This document shows, piece by piece, positions 16,082 through 24,501 of a stretch of DNA of 64,000 nucleotides. Numbering within the stretch: the stretch's first letter is position 1; the number at the start of each line of letters is the position of its first letter. Position numbers and translations under genes: made by a program. This DNA is from JAAYOS01 sp050950785 (GTDB lineage Bacteria > Bacillota > Clostridia > Oscillospirales > JAAYOS01): positions 29,352 through 93,351 of the forward strand of contig JBMNIG010000011.1 of the NCBI GenBank assembly GCA_050950785.1, given 5' to 3'. The notes below the pieces were generated by a model. It was not told the origin of the DNA, ran no database searches, and was given only the letters and a program-made list of their open reading frames with translations.

Positions 16082-16626
16082 TGGAAGACTTGTCCCTTCA
16101 TGTTTTGGATATTGCGCAGAATTCTCTGCGTGCGGGCGCGAAAAACCTTTTGATCGAGATACGGGATCACCCTGAAAAGGATTTGCTTGAGATAACGGTC
16201 GAGGACGATGGTTGCGGTATGGATGAGGAATTTCTTCGTAAAGTGACTGATCCTTTCATCACCACGAGAAAGACCAGGGGTATCGGACTTGGACTTCCTC
16301 TGTTTAAGATGGCAGCCGAGATGACCGGTGGAAGTTTTCACATCGATAGCCAGCCCGGCAAAGGGACGAAAGTGACAGCTTCCTTCAGTTACTTACATAT
16401 CGACAGACCTCCTATAGGAAGTATGTCCGAGACTGTAGTAACGCTGATACAAGGAAATCCGGATGTAAGAATTCGTTATGAGAGGGTCACAGAGCATGCC
16501 TCGTTTGTACTTGACACGATGGAGATCACGCAAATCCTTGATGGAGTACCTCTAAATGAGCATGAGGTGCTACAGTGGATAAAAAACCATATTGATCAAA
16601 GCGAGCAAGAGCTCTTAAGTAAATGA
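16081..16626 (+). CDS. GHKL ATPase of the hydrogenase operon
   Basis: A 181-residue histidine-kinase-like ATPase without a phospho-acceptor histidine or sensor domain. Boxes are DIAQNSLRAGAKN (N), VEDDGCGMDEE (G1), TRKTRGIGLGLPLF (G2) and GGSFHIDSQPGKGT. A C-terminal part of about 70 residues is outside the ATPase fold. It is translationally coupled to hydC. ATPases of this kind are embedded in HydABC operons of many clostridia; whether it is a kinase of a partner protein or a maturation factor is not known. Confidence 0.85.
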   Translation: MEDLSLHVLDIAQNSLRAGAKNLLIEIRDHPEKDLLEITVEDDGCGMDEEFLRKVTDPFITTRKTRGIGLGLPLFKMAAEMTGGSFHIDSQPGKGTKVTASFSYLHIDRPPIGSMSETVVTLIQGNPDVRIRYERVTEHASFVLDTMEITQILDGVPLNEHEVLQWIKNHIDQSEQELLSK

Positions 16627-16694
16627 CCATATGTGTGATAGTTCTTACATTGAATAGAACTCTATACAAACAAGGACCGTAAGGAGACATTTTT

Positions 16695-17066
16695 ATGAAA
16701 AAAACTATTGAAGAGCTGAATGCGATTCGCGAAAGAATGCAGCAAACCATGCAAATGCGGTCGGACAATGAGGACAAAGTTCGTGTCGTGGTCGGTATGG
16801 CAACCTGTGGAATTGCAGCCGGTGCCCGTCCCGTTCTCGCCGCTTTTGTCGACGAGGTCAACCGCCGGCAGCTAAAGAACGTAACCGTGACTCAGACCGG
16901 ATGCATAGGAGTCTGCCGTTTGGAGCCCATCGTTGAGATATATGAGCCTGGCAAGGAAAAGGTGACCTATGTGAAGATGGACGAAAACAAGGCAAGACAG
17001 GTTGTTGCAGAGCATCTTGTCAATAAAAGAGTTGTTGACGAATACACTATTGGAGCTGTTAAATAA
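16695..17066 (+). CDS. Thioredoxin-like [2Fe-2S] ferredoxin
   Basis: A 123-residue protein: a helical N-terminus (about 1-30) and a thioredoxin-like ferredoxin domain with ligands in GMATCGIAAGA and TGCIGVCRLEP, a C-(x)n-C-x3-C spacing like the HydB N-terminal domain. It probably passes electrons to or from the HydB flavin subunit encoded 20 bases downstream. It starts at ATG 16695 with AAGGAG upstream. Confidence 0.88.
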   Translation: MKKTIEELNAIRERMQQTMQMRSDNEDKVRVVVGMATCGIAAGARPVLAAFVDEVNRRQLKNVTVTQTGCIGVCRLEPIVEIYEPGKEKVTYVKMDENKARQVVAEHLVNKRVVDEYTIGAVK

Positions 17067-17086
17067 GGGACGGGGGAGTAGGAACG

Positions 17087-18883
17087 ATGAATTTAGTAAG
17101 AACCCATGTGCTGGTATGCGGAGGCACCGGATGTACCTCCTCAAACAGCCCGGAAATCATAAATGAGTTTCATAAGGAGCTCGAAAAGCAAAACCTTTCC
17201 GATGAGGTAAAGGTAATACAGACAGGTTGCTTCGGCCTGTGCGCACTTGGCCCGATCGTGATAGTATATCCTGAAGGGTCGTTCTATTCGATGGTCAAGA
17301 AAGAGGATGTAGCTGAAATCGTGGAAGAGCACATCCTAAAGGGTCGCATCGTCAAACGCCTCCTTTACGAAGGAAGTGGGCAGGAGACCGAGGCAGTAAC
17401 ATCACTTAATGAGACCGACTTCTACAAAAAACAAGTGAGAATAGCACTGCGTAACTGTGGTGTTATCGATCCTGAACAGATAGATGAATACATTGCCAAT
17501 GACGGGTATCAAGCGCTGGCAAAGGTGCTCACTGAAATGACACCTGCAGATGTCATTGACACTATTTTAGCATCAGGACTCCGTGGCCGCGGCGGTGCCG
17601 GATTCCCCACAGGCAGGAAGTGGGCATTTGCTGCGCGTGAAGAGGGCCCGATCAAGTACGTCTGCTGTAACGCCGACGAGGGCGACCCGGGTGCATTTAT
17701 GGACCGTTCTCTTCTTGAGGGAGATCCACACAGCATTATTGAAGCCATGACGATTGCAGGATATGCGATTGGAGCGCATCAGGGTTTCGTATATGTCCGT
17801 GCAGAGTACCCGATAGCTGTTAACCGTTTGAAAATTGCAATCAAGCAGGCAAAGGAATACGGATTCCTGGGCGAAGATATATTCGGAAGCGGATTTAGTT
17901 TTGATCTCGATGTTCGGCTTGGTGCCGGTGCGTTTGTTTGCGGAGAGGAAACCGCACTGATGACATCCATCGAAGGACATCGTGGAGAGCCCCGTCCGCG
18001 TCCACCGTTCCCGGCTGTAAAAGGACTCTATGGTAAGCCGACGATTCTGAATAATGTTGAAACCTACGCGAATGTTCCCTGGATCATCAACCATGGACCT
18101 GAGGCATTTGCCGCTGTTGGAACAGAAAAGTCGAAGGGAACCAAGGTATTTGCACTTGGCGGTAAGATTACCAACACCGGTCTTGTTGAAATACCGATGG
18201 GCACCACCCTTAGAGAGGTTATTGAGGAAATTGGTGGAGGAGTTCCAAACGGCAAAAAGTTTAAGGCAGCGCAAACAGGCGGACCATCCGGCGGATGTAT
18301 TCCTGAGTCTCTTATAGACACTCCAATGGACTTTGAAAGCCTTGCTGAAGTTGGATCCATTATGGGTTCAGGTGGACTCATAGTCATGGACGAGGACAAC
18401 TGCATGGTCGACATTGCGAAGTTTTTCCTTCAGTTCACTGTTGACGAGTCCTGCGGAAAGTGCACACCTTGCCGTGTCGGAATGAGACGTCTACTAGAAC
18501 TGGTTGAAAAGATCACTAGTGGCAACGGCACCATGGAAGACATTGAGCTTATCGAAGAGCTTTGCCATCATATATGTGGAAACTCACTTTGTGGTCTTGG
18601 TCAGACAGCACCGAACCCTGTTCTGTCCACACTGCAGCATTTCCGCGACGAGTATATTGCACACGTTGTTGATAAAAGATGTCCGGCAGGAGTCTGCAAG
18701 AACCTCCTACGTTATCAGATCATAGCCGACAAGTGCATAGGCTGTACTGCTTGCGCACGCGTTTGTCCGGTAAATGCTATATCCGGTGAAGTTAAGAAAC
18801 CCCATACCATTGATGCCGACAAGTGCATAAAGTGCGGCGCATGCATGGAAAAATGCAAATTCGGCGCGATTGTAAAGAATTAG
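17087..18883 (+). CDS. hydB: [FeFe] hydrogenase flavin subunit, NuoF-like (HydB)
   Basis: A 598-residue NAD- and FMN-binding subunit. Domains in order: thioredoxin-like [2Fe-2S] (about 1-115; CGGTGCTSSN, TGCFGLCALGP), NuoF flavin/NAD core (GRGGAGFPTG, CNADEGDPGAFMDR, GAGAFVCGEETALM), a SLBB segment, the NuoF [4Fe-4S] site (ESCGKCTPCRVG) and a C-terminal two-cluster ferredoxin (CIGCTACARVCP, CIKCGACMEKCK). In HydABC enzymes this subunit is the bifurcation site that splits electrons between NADH and ferredoxin. The domain set matches the standard trimeric enzyme. Confidence 0.95.
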   Translation: MNLVRTHVLVCGGTGCTSSNSPEIINEFHKELEKQNLSDEVKVIQTGCFGLCALGPIVIVYPEGSFYSMVKKEDVAEIVEEHILKGRIVKRLLYEGSGQETEAVTSLNETDFYKKQVRIALRNCGVIDPEQIDEYIANDGYQALAKVLTEMTPADVIDTILASGLRGRGGAGFPTGRKWAFAAREEGPIKYVCCNADEGDPGAFMDRSLLEGDPHSIIEAMTIAGYAIGAHQGFVYVRAEYPIAVNRLKIAIKQAKEYGFLGEDIFGSGFSFDLDVRLGAGAFVCGEETALMTSIEGHRGEPRPRPPFPAVKGLYGKPTILNNVETYANVPWIINHGPEAFAAVGTEKSKGTKVFALGGKITNTGLVEIPMGTTLREVIEEIGGGVPNGKKFKAAQTGGPSGGCIPESLIDTPMDFESLAEVGSIMGSGGLIVMDEDNCMVDIAKFFLQFTVDESCGKCTPCRVGMRRLLELVEKITSGNGTMEDIELIEELCHHICGNSLCGLGQTAPNPVLSTLQHFRDEYIAHVVDKRCPAGVCKNLLRYQIIADKCIGCTACARVCPVNAISGEVKKPHTIDADKCIKCGACMEKCKFGAIVKN

Positions 18884-18902
18884 CGGAAAAGGAGATCAGA
18901 CA

Positions 18903-20669
18903 ATGAGCACTGTAAAAGTGAAAGTAAACGGCGTAGAGGTTGAGTGCCCTGCAAACGCTACCGTGCTTGAGGCGGCACGCCTTGCCGGATTTGAAATACC
19001 TACTCTCTGCTATATGAAAGACATCAGTGCCATCGGCGCATGCCGAATCTGCGTAACCGAAGTAAAGGGCGCCAGAGGTCTTGTTGCAGCATGTGTTTAT
19101 CCTGTAGAAGAGGGAATGGAGATCAATACCAATTCCCAGAAAGCATATAATGCCAGAAGGATGACACTTGAGCTTATTCTATCAAATCACCGTCGTGACT
19201 GCCTGACATGCGACCGCAACCAGAACTGTGAGCTTCAAAAGCTTGCAAAGGATTATAACATCAAAGATGTTCGCTTCGGTCATCCCGAGGATATGAAGCC
19301 CCAGATAGAGGACTCAATGATCCATCTTATCAGGGACAACTCCAAGTGCATTCTCTGCCGTCGTTGTGTAGCAGTCTGTAAGGATATGCAAAGCATTGGA
19401 GTCATAGGCCCCAATGACAGAGGCTATGACACTCATATTTCTTGTGCCTTTGACCGCAACCTTGATGAAACAGCCTGCGTTTCCTGTGGACAGTGCATCA
19501 CAGTGTGCCCAACTGGAGCACTTACAGAGCGCGATTGCACAATGAAAGTATGGAACGCACTTACCGATGAATCGAAATTCGTCGTTGTCGGAACTGCGCC
19601 TTCGGTTCGCGTAACTCTTGGTGAGTGTTTCGACATGCCCATTGGTTCCAATGTACAGGGCAAAATGGTTGCAGCATTGCGTAGATTGGGATTTGACAGA
19701 GTATTTGATGTAGACGTCACAGCTGATCTGACGATCATGGAAGAGGGAACAGAGTTTCTTGACCGCCTCAACAGCGGAGAAAACCTGCCGCTTATCACCT
19801 CCTGCAGCCCGGGTTGGGTCAAGTTCTGTGAGCACTACTATCCGGAGTTCCTTCCCAACCTTTCCAGCTGTAAGTCCCCTCAGCAGATGTTTGGAGCAAT
19901 GATGAAGACATACTACGCAGAAAAGATGGGCATCGATCCCAAGGATATCTTTGTAGTATCCATCATGCCATGTACTGCGAAGAAGTTTGAACGCTACCGT
20001 GATTATCAGGAAGCTGTTCCCGGCCTTCCCGATGTAGACGCCGCTATCACAACCCGGGAGCTGTCAAGAATGATTGCCACCGCCGGCATTTCCTTTAAGG
20101 ATCTGCCCGACGAAGAGTTCGATCCTTCCTTCGGAATATCGAGCGGAGCCGGTTTGATTTTCGGGGCTACCGGTGGAGTTATGGAAGCAGCACTCCGTAC
20201 TGTAGCAGAGATCGTCACAGGCGAAGAGCTAGAGAAGCTTGATTTTACTGAGGTTCGCGGAACTGAGGGAATCAAAGAGGCTCAGTACGATATGGGTGGC
20301 AGACAGGTTAGGGTAGCCGTTGCGTCCGGTCTGGCTAACGCCCGCGCCCTTCTTGAGCGGGTTAAGAGCGGGGAGGCAAGCTACGACATGATAGAGATCA
20401 TGGCCTGCCCCGGAGGATGTGTCAATGGCGGCGGACAGCCCATACAGCCTCAGAGTGTACGGAACTTTGTGGATCTGAGAGCAAAGAGAGCCGCAGCCAT
20501 CTACGACACCGATAAGGGCATGAAGTTGCGGAAAAGCCACGAAAGCCCGGTGATCAAGGAGATTTATGAGACATACCTCGAAAAACCCGGCAGCCACAAA
20601 GCACACAAGATCCTACACACCAAATACCAAGAAAGAACTAAATATCCCGGCGTAGCAGTAGCCGAGTAA
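18903..20669 (+). CDS. hydA: [FeFe] hydrogenase catalytic subunit 1
   Basis: A 588-residue catalytic subunit that reduces protons to H2. It has an N-terminal plant-type [2Fe-2S] domain (GACRICVTEV), a His/Cys cluster (HRRDCLTCDRNQNCELQ), two [4Fe-4S] motifs (CILCRRCVAVC, CVSCGQCITVCP) and an intact H-cluster: TSCSPGW, MPCTAKKFE and MACPGGCVNGGG. A C-terminal small-subunit-like tail (KSHESPVIKEIYETYL) follows. It ends the first hydrogenase operon. The maturases HydE, HydF and HydG are not in the window. Confidence 0.97.
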   Translation: MSTVKVKVNGVEVECPANATVLEAARLAGFEIPTLCYMKDISAIGACRICVTEVKGARGLVAACVYPVEEGMEINTNSQKAYNARRMTLELILSNHRRDCLTCDRNQNCELQKLAKDYNIKDVRFGHPEDMKPQIEDSMIHLIRDNSKCILCRRCVAVCKDMQSIGVIGPNDRGYDTHISCAFDRNLDETACVSCGQCITVCPTGALTERDCTMKVWNALTDESKFVVVGTAPSVRVTLGECFDMPIGSNVQGKMVAALRRLGFDRVFDVDVTADLTIMEEGTEFLDRLNSGENLPLITSCSPGWVKFCEHYYPEFLPNLSSCKSPQQMFGAMMKTYYAEKMGIDPKDIFVVSIMPCTAKKFERYRDYQEAVPGLPDVDAAITTRELSRMIATAGISFKDLPDEEFDPSFGISSGAGLIFGATGGVMEAALRTVAEIVTGEELEKLDFTEVRGTEGIKEAQYDMGGRQVRVAVASGLANARALLERVKSGEASYDMIEIMACPGGCVNGGGQPIQPQSVRNFVDLRAKRAAAIYDTDKGMKLRKSHESPVIKEIYETYLEKPGSHKAHKILHTKYQERTKYPGVAVAE

Positions 20670-20676
20670 TATTATC

Positions 20677-20712
20677 AGAAGAGTTTTGCCTGAGAGCAGG
20701 TGAAACTCTTCT
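20677..20712 (+). terminator. Hairpin after hydA
   Basis: AGAAGAGTTT (20677-20686) pairs with AAACTCTTCT (20703-20712), with an inner CCTG/CAGG stem. The following bases (GTTGCT) are only weakly T-rich, so it may allow read-through into the second hydrogenase operon. Confidence 0.55.
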
Positions 20713-20891
20713 GTTGCTATATGCAGAAAAAACGACAGAATACGACAAGAGGGGAAGGATATTATGAATTATCAGCTTTATTCGGATATTTTCGGAAGGG
20801 GGGAAAGGGCATAATCCATCTTTATTTTTAATAGTCTAGCAACGCACCCTTCACAAGCAAAACGCAAACCACAGAAAAGGAGGCAGGCACA

Positions 20892-21374
20892 ATGAATCAG
20901 ACACAAGTCGCGGCACGGCCGGCAGACAAATTCCCGGAAATCGAAAAAGTTATCGAGAAGTACAGAGACCAGGAAGGCTGCCTGATACAGATTCTACATG
21001 AAGCCCAAGCAATTTACGGGAGTCTTCCTATGGAAGTTCAAAAGTTCATTGCTAAATCGCTCAATATGCCGCTTTCCGAAGTGGCAGGCGTATTGTCCTT
21101 TTACTCGTTTTTTTCGGTAAAACCCAGGGGCGAACACACCATTCGCGTATGTCTTGGAACTGCATGCTATGTACGAGGCGGCAAAAAGATAGTCGATCAT
21201 CTATGTGAGTCGTTAAACATCGGTGTTGGAGACACAACAGAGGATGGTAAATTCACATTTGAAATAGCACGCTGTATTGGTGCTTGTGGACTTGCACCCG
21301 CTGTTATGATCGACGATATCGTTTATAAGCAAATTACCCCCGCCAAAATAGATGCGATTCTTGCCAAGTACTGA
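20892..21374 (+). CDS. NuoE-like [2Fe-2S] subunit of hydrogenase 2
   Basis: A 160-residue second HydC/NuoE-type protein with the same layout as the one at 15569 (ILHEAQAIYGSLPMEVQ, CLGTACYVRG, CIGACGLAP). It opens the second redox operon behind AAAGGAGG and lies 17 bases before the large fusion gene. It would deliver or accept electrons at the NuoF part of the fusion. Confidence 0.92.
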   Translation: MNQTQVAARPADKFPEIEKVIEKYRDQEGCLIQILHEAQAIYGSLPMEVQKFIAKSLNMPLSEVAGVLSFYSFFSVKPRGEHTIRVCLGTACYVRGGKKIVDHLCESLNIGVGDTTEDGKFTFEIARCIGACGLAPAVMIDDIVYKQITPAKIDAILAKY

Positions 21375-21391
21375 TTTGGGAGGTGAAGGAT

Positions 21392-24300
21392 TTGCAGATA
21401 AAAGTCAAAGCTCCATCCGACCTCGAAAAGATAAGGTCAAACTACAGGGCAAAACTGGAGAAGTACAGCAATAGGATCCTCGTATGTGCGGGTGCCGGTT
21501 GTGTTTCTTCGAACTGCTATGAGGTTAGGGATGCCATTGTAGATGAACTGAACAGACTCTCACTCTCTGATAATGTCCTTGTTTATGAAACCGGATGTAT
21601 GGGGACCTGTGCTGTGGGCCCGGTTATGCTGATCCTCCCCGAGCGGGTATTTTACACAGGTCTGTCGCCTGAAAGTGCAAGGGAAATCGTCCGGGCACAT
21701 CTGATTGAAAAAAGAATACTTGAGAAGTATACCTTTTACGACCACGCACTCCGTAAACATGTACCTATGATCGACGACATTGAATTTTTCAAGCATCAGG
21801 TGCGGATAGCTCTACGCAATTGCGGTGAAATAGAGCATGCGGACATCGCCTCCTATATAGAGAGGGAAGGTTATGTTGCAGCTGCACAAGTATTGACAGG
21901 TATGACTCCCCGACAGGTGGTGGACAGGATAAAGGCCTCCGGACTGCGTGGAAGAGGAGGGGCTGGATTCCCTACCGGTATCAAATGGGAGGCCGGACTT
22001 CGGGCTGAGTCGGAGACAAAGTACATAGTCTGTAACGCTGACGAAGGAGACCCGGGTGCATTTATGGATCGCAGCATCATCGAGGGGGATCCCCACACTC
22101 TGATCGAGGGCATGATCATCGGAGGATATGCCATGGGCGCCAGCAAAGGATATGTGTACATAAGGGCAGAATATCCTCTTGCGATCGAGCGTCTTGAAGT
22201 CGCCATCAGTCAAGCGCGGGAATATGGACTGTTGGGCAAAGACCTGTTTGGCTCCGGATTCGATTTTGAATTGGAGATAAGGATCGGTGCGGGAGCGTTT
22301 GTATGCGGTGAGGAGACCGCTTTGATGGCCTCAATAGAGGGCAACAGGGGAGAACCCAGGCAGAAGCCTCCGTTTCCGTTCGAAGAGGGTCTTTTCAACA
22401 AGCCTACGATCATAAACAATGTCGAAACACTGGCAACTATACCCGTCATCATTCTCAAAGGAAGCAAATGGTTTAGGGAGATCGGAACCGATGAAGCGCC
22501 GGGGACAAAGGTTTTTGCCCTTGCCGGTGATATTATCAATACCGGAATCGTTGAAGTTCCCATCGGTATTTCCCTGGGAGAAATAATCTTTCGTATCGGC
22601 GGGGGCATGCTCGACAAGAAGAAGTTCAAAGCGGCGCAAATCGGAGGACCTTCCGGCGGCTGTGTAACACAGGAAAACCTCAACGTCCCCACCGACTACG
22701 AATCCCTGACCATGCTTGGAGCAATCATGGGATCCGGCGGCCTTATCACAATGAATGAAGATACTTGCATGGTGGACACAGCAAGATACTTTATGGAGTT
22801 TATACAGGATGAGTCCTGTGGAAAGTGTGTAGCGTGTCGGCTTGGAACCAGGCGTATGCTAGAAATTTTGGAAAGGATAACCCGTGGTGAAGGTGTTGAC
22901 GGTGATATTGAGAGATTGGAGGAGCTTGGAAAGACCATACAGCAGACAGCAATGTGCGGACTAGGTCAAACTGCTCCAAATCCCGTGCTAAGCACGATCA
23001 AGTACTTCAGAGAGGAATATGAGGAGCACATTAGATACAAGTACTGCCGCGCAGGTGTCTGTGCCGATCTGTTTATCTCACCTTGTGAAAATGCATGTCC
23101 TGCAAATGTCAATATTCCGGGTTATTTAGCACTTATTGCCTCCGGTCGATTTATAGACGCCTATGACTTGATCAGGCAGGAAAACCCGTTGCCATCCATT
23201 TGTGGAAGGATCTGCACCCATCCATGTGAAGACAAATGCCGACGCAGCACTGTTGATGAAGCTGTAGCCATATGCGATTTGAAGCGATTTGTGGCCGACT
23301 ACGCCATGAACAACTCATCCAACTACATCCGGCAGGATATAACACTGCCCAGGAACGGGAAAAAAGTTGCTATAATCGGCGCTGGCGCGTCTGGGTTAAC
23401 GTGCGGCTACTATCTTGCACGGCTGGGATATGAGGTGGATATATTTGAAGCTGAAGCAGTTGCCGGTGGAGTTCTTGCATACGGAATTCCTGAGTATCGA
23501 TTGCCAAGTGAAGTGATACAGCGTGAAATTGAAGAGATCAAGAAAACAGGTGTCAACATCCTGCTCAATACAGAAGTGGGAAAACATGTGGAGTTTGAAC
23601 AGTTGCGCAACAAATACCACGCTTTGTATGTTGCTACAGGAACCCAGGTGCCGCAAAAAGTGGGTGTGCCCGGCGAAGATTTGAAGGGAGTTTTGCCAGG
23701 GATCACATTCTTAAAGGATGTAAAACTGAACAGGGCTGTGGATCTTACCGGTCATGTTGTGGCGGTCATTGGTGGAGGTAATACAGCAATCGACTCTGCA
23801 CGCACAGCGTTGCGCCTTGGAGCAAAGAAAGTCATGATCCTCTATCGCAGATTGCGTGACTCGATGCCGGCATACGAAGTTGAAGTAGAGGAAGCGCTAC
23901 ACGAGGGTATTGAATTGCATGAGCTTGTTTCACCTGTTCGTTTTGTAGGAAACAGGCGGGGAAGGGTAGAGAAGATCGAATGCGTCCGCAGACGTATGAA
24001 AGACTTCGACAATAATGGTCGCCGCAACACGGAGCGTATCGAGGGATCAAACTTTATGATAGATGTCGATACGGTGATAACGGCAGTAAGTCAGTACGCG
24101 GATCTACCCTTTGTAAAAAGCGATGAGATCGGTATGACCCGCTGGGGAACCTTTGTCATTGATGACGAGACTCAGATGACAACTATGCCCGGTGTCTTTG
24201 CAGGGGGAGATGTGGTGCGCGGTCCTGACGAAGTCATCAGGGCAATTGCTGATGGAAAGCATGCGGCGGTAAACATCGATAAGTTCCTGGGAGGTTCAGG

Positions 24301-24496
24301 CAGGCTCAACAAGGGAAGACAAATTGATATTCCCCAGGTCATCGACGATGATGAGATCATCAATCACGACCGCTTCCCACAGGATATGCTTCCGGTAGAA
24401 AGACGAAAGAATTCTTTTGAGGAGGTAGTCCGGGGTTACCACAAGCTAAATGCCATTGCCGAATCGATGCGCTGTCTGCACTGTGACAGGAGGTGA
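21392..24496 (+). CDS. HydB/NuoF flavoprotein fused to a GltD/NfnB-like NAD(P)H oxidoreductase
   Basis: A 1034-residue fusion. Residues about 1-125 are a thioredoxin-like [2Fe-2S] domain (CAGAGCVSSNC, TGCMGTCAVGP). Residues about 140-555 are a complete NuoF/HydB core (GRGGAGFPTG, CNADEGDPGAFMDR, GAGAFVCGEETALM, ESCGKCVACRLG). In place of the usual C-terminal ferredoxin, residues about 560-1034 form a glutamate-synthase-small-subunit/NfnB module: cluster motifs CENACPANVNIPGY and CGRICTHPCEDKC, an FAD site GAGASGLTCGY (about 660) and an NAD(P) site GGGNTAID (about 793). The reading frame is uninterrupted. I start it at TTG 21392, six bases after GGGAGGTG. The fusion could connect NADPH, NADH, ferredoxin and H2 in one complex. 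Confidence 0.9.
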   Translation: MQIKVKAPSDLEKIRSNYRAKLEKYSNRILVCAGAGCVSSNCYEVRDAIVDELNRLSLSDNVLVYETGCMGTCAVGPVMLILPERVFYTGLSPESAREIVRAHLIEKRILEKYTFYDHALRKHVPMIDDIEFFKHQVRIALRNCGEIEHADIASYIEREGYVAAAQVLTGMTPRQVVDRIKASGLRGRGGAGFPTGIKWEAGLRAESETKYIVCNADEGDPGAFMDRSIIEGDPHTLIEGMIIGGYAMGASKGYVYIRAEYPLAIERLEVAISQAREYGLLGKDLFGSGFDFELEIRIGAGAFVCGEETALMASIEGNRGEPRQKPPFPFEEGLFNKPTIINNVETLATIPVIILKGSKWFREIGTDEAPGTKVFALAGDIINTGIVEVPIGISLGEIIFRIGGGMLDKKKFKAAQIGGPSGGCVTQENLNVPTDYESLTMLGAIMGSGGLITMNEDTCMVDTARYFMEFIQDESCGKCVACRLGTRRMLEILERITRGEGVDGDIERLEELGKTIQQTAMCGLGQTAPNPVLSTIKYFREEYEEHIRYKYCRAGVCADLFISPCENACPANVNIPGYLALIASGRFIDAYDLIRQENPLPSICGRICTHPCEDKCRRSTVDEAVAICDLKRFVADYAMNNSSNYIRQDITLPRNGKKVAIIGAGASGLTCGYYLARLGYEVDIFEAEAVAGGVLAYGIPEYRLPSEVIQREIEEIKKTGVNILLNTEVGKHVEFEQLRNKYHALYVATGTQVPQKVGVPGEDLKGVLPGITFLKDVKLNRAVDLTGHVVAVIGGGNTAIDSARTALRLGAKKVMILYRRLRDSMPAYEVEVEEALHEGIELHELVSPVRFVGNRRGRVEKIECVRRRMKDFDNNGRRNTERIEGSNFMIDVDTVITAVSQYADLPFVKSDEIGMTRWGTFVIDDETQMTTMPGVFAGGDVVRGPDEVIRAIADGKHAAVNIDKFLGGSGRLNKGRQIDIPQVIDDDEIINHDRFPQDMLPVERRKNSFEEVVRGYHKLNAIAESMRCLHCDRR

Positions 24497-24501
24497 ATGG
24501 A

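Noticed and set aside
17573..18274. Long minus-strand frame within hydB (233 residues)
   Set aside because: Shadow of the strongly conserved NuoF core; no start signal.
20764..20814. 16-residue frame (MNYQLYSDIFGRGERA) with a fair ribosome binding site before hydrogenase operon 2
   Set aside because: It could be a leader peptide, but nothing else (no regulatory codon run, no attenuator hairpin after it) supports it.
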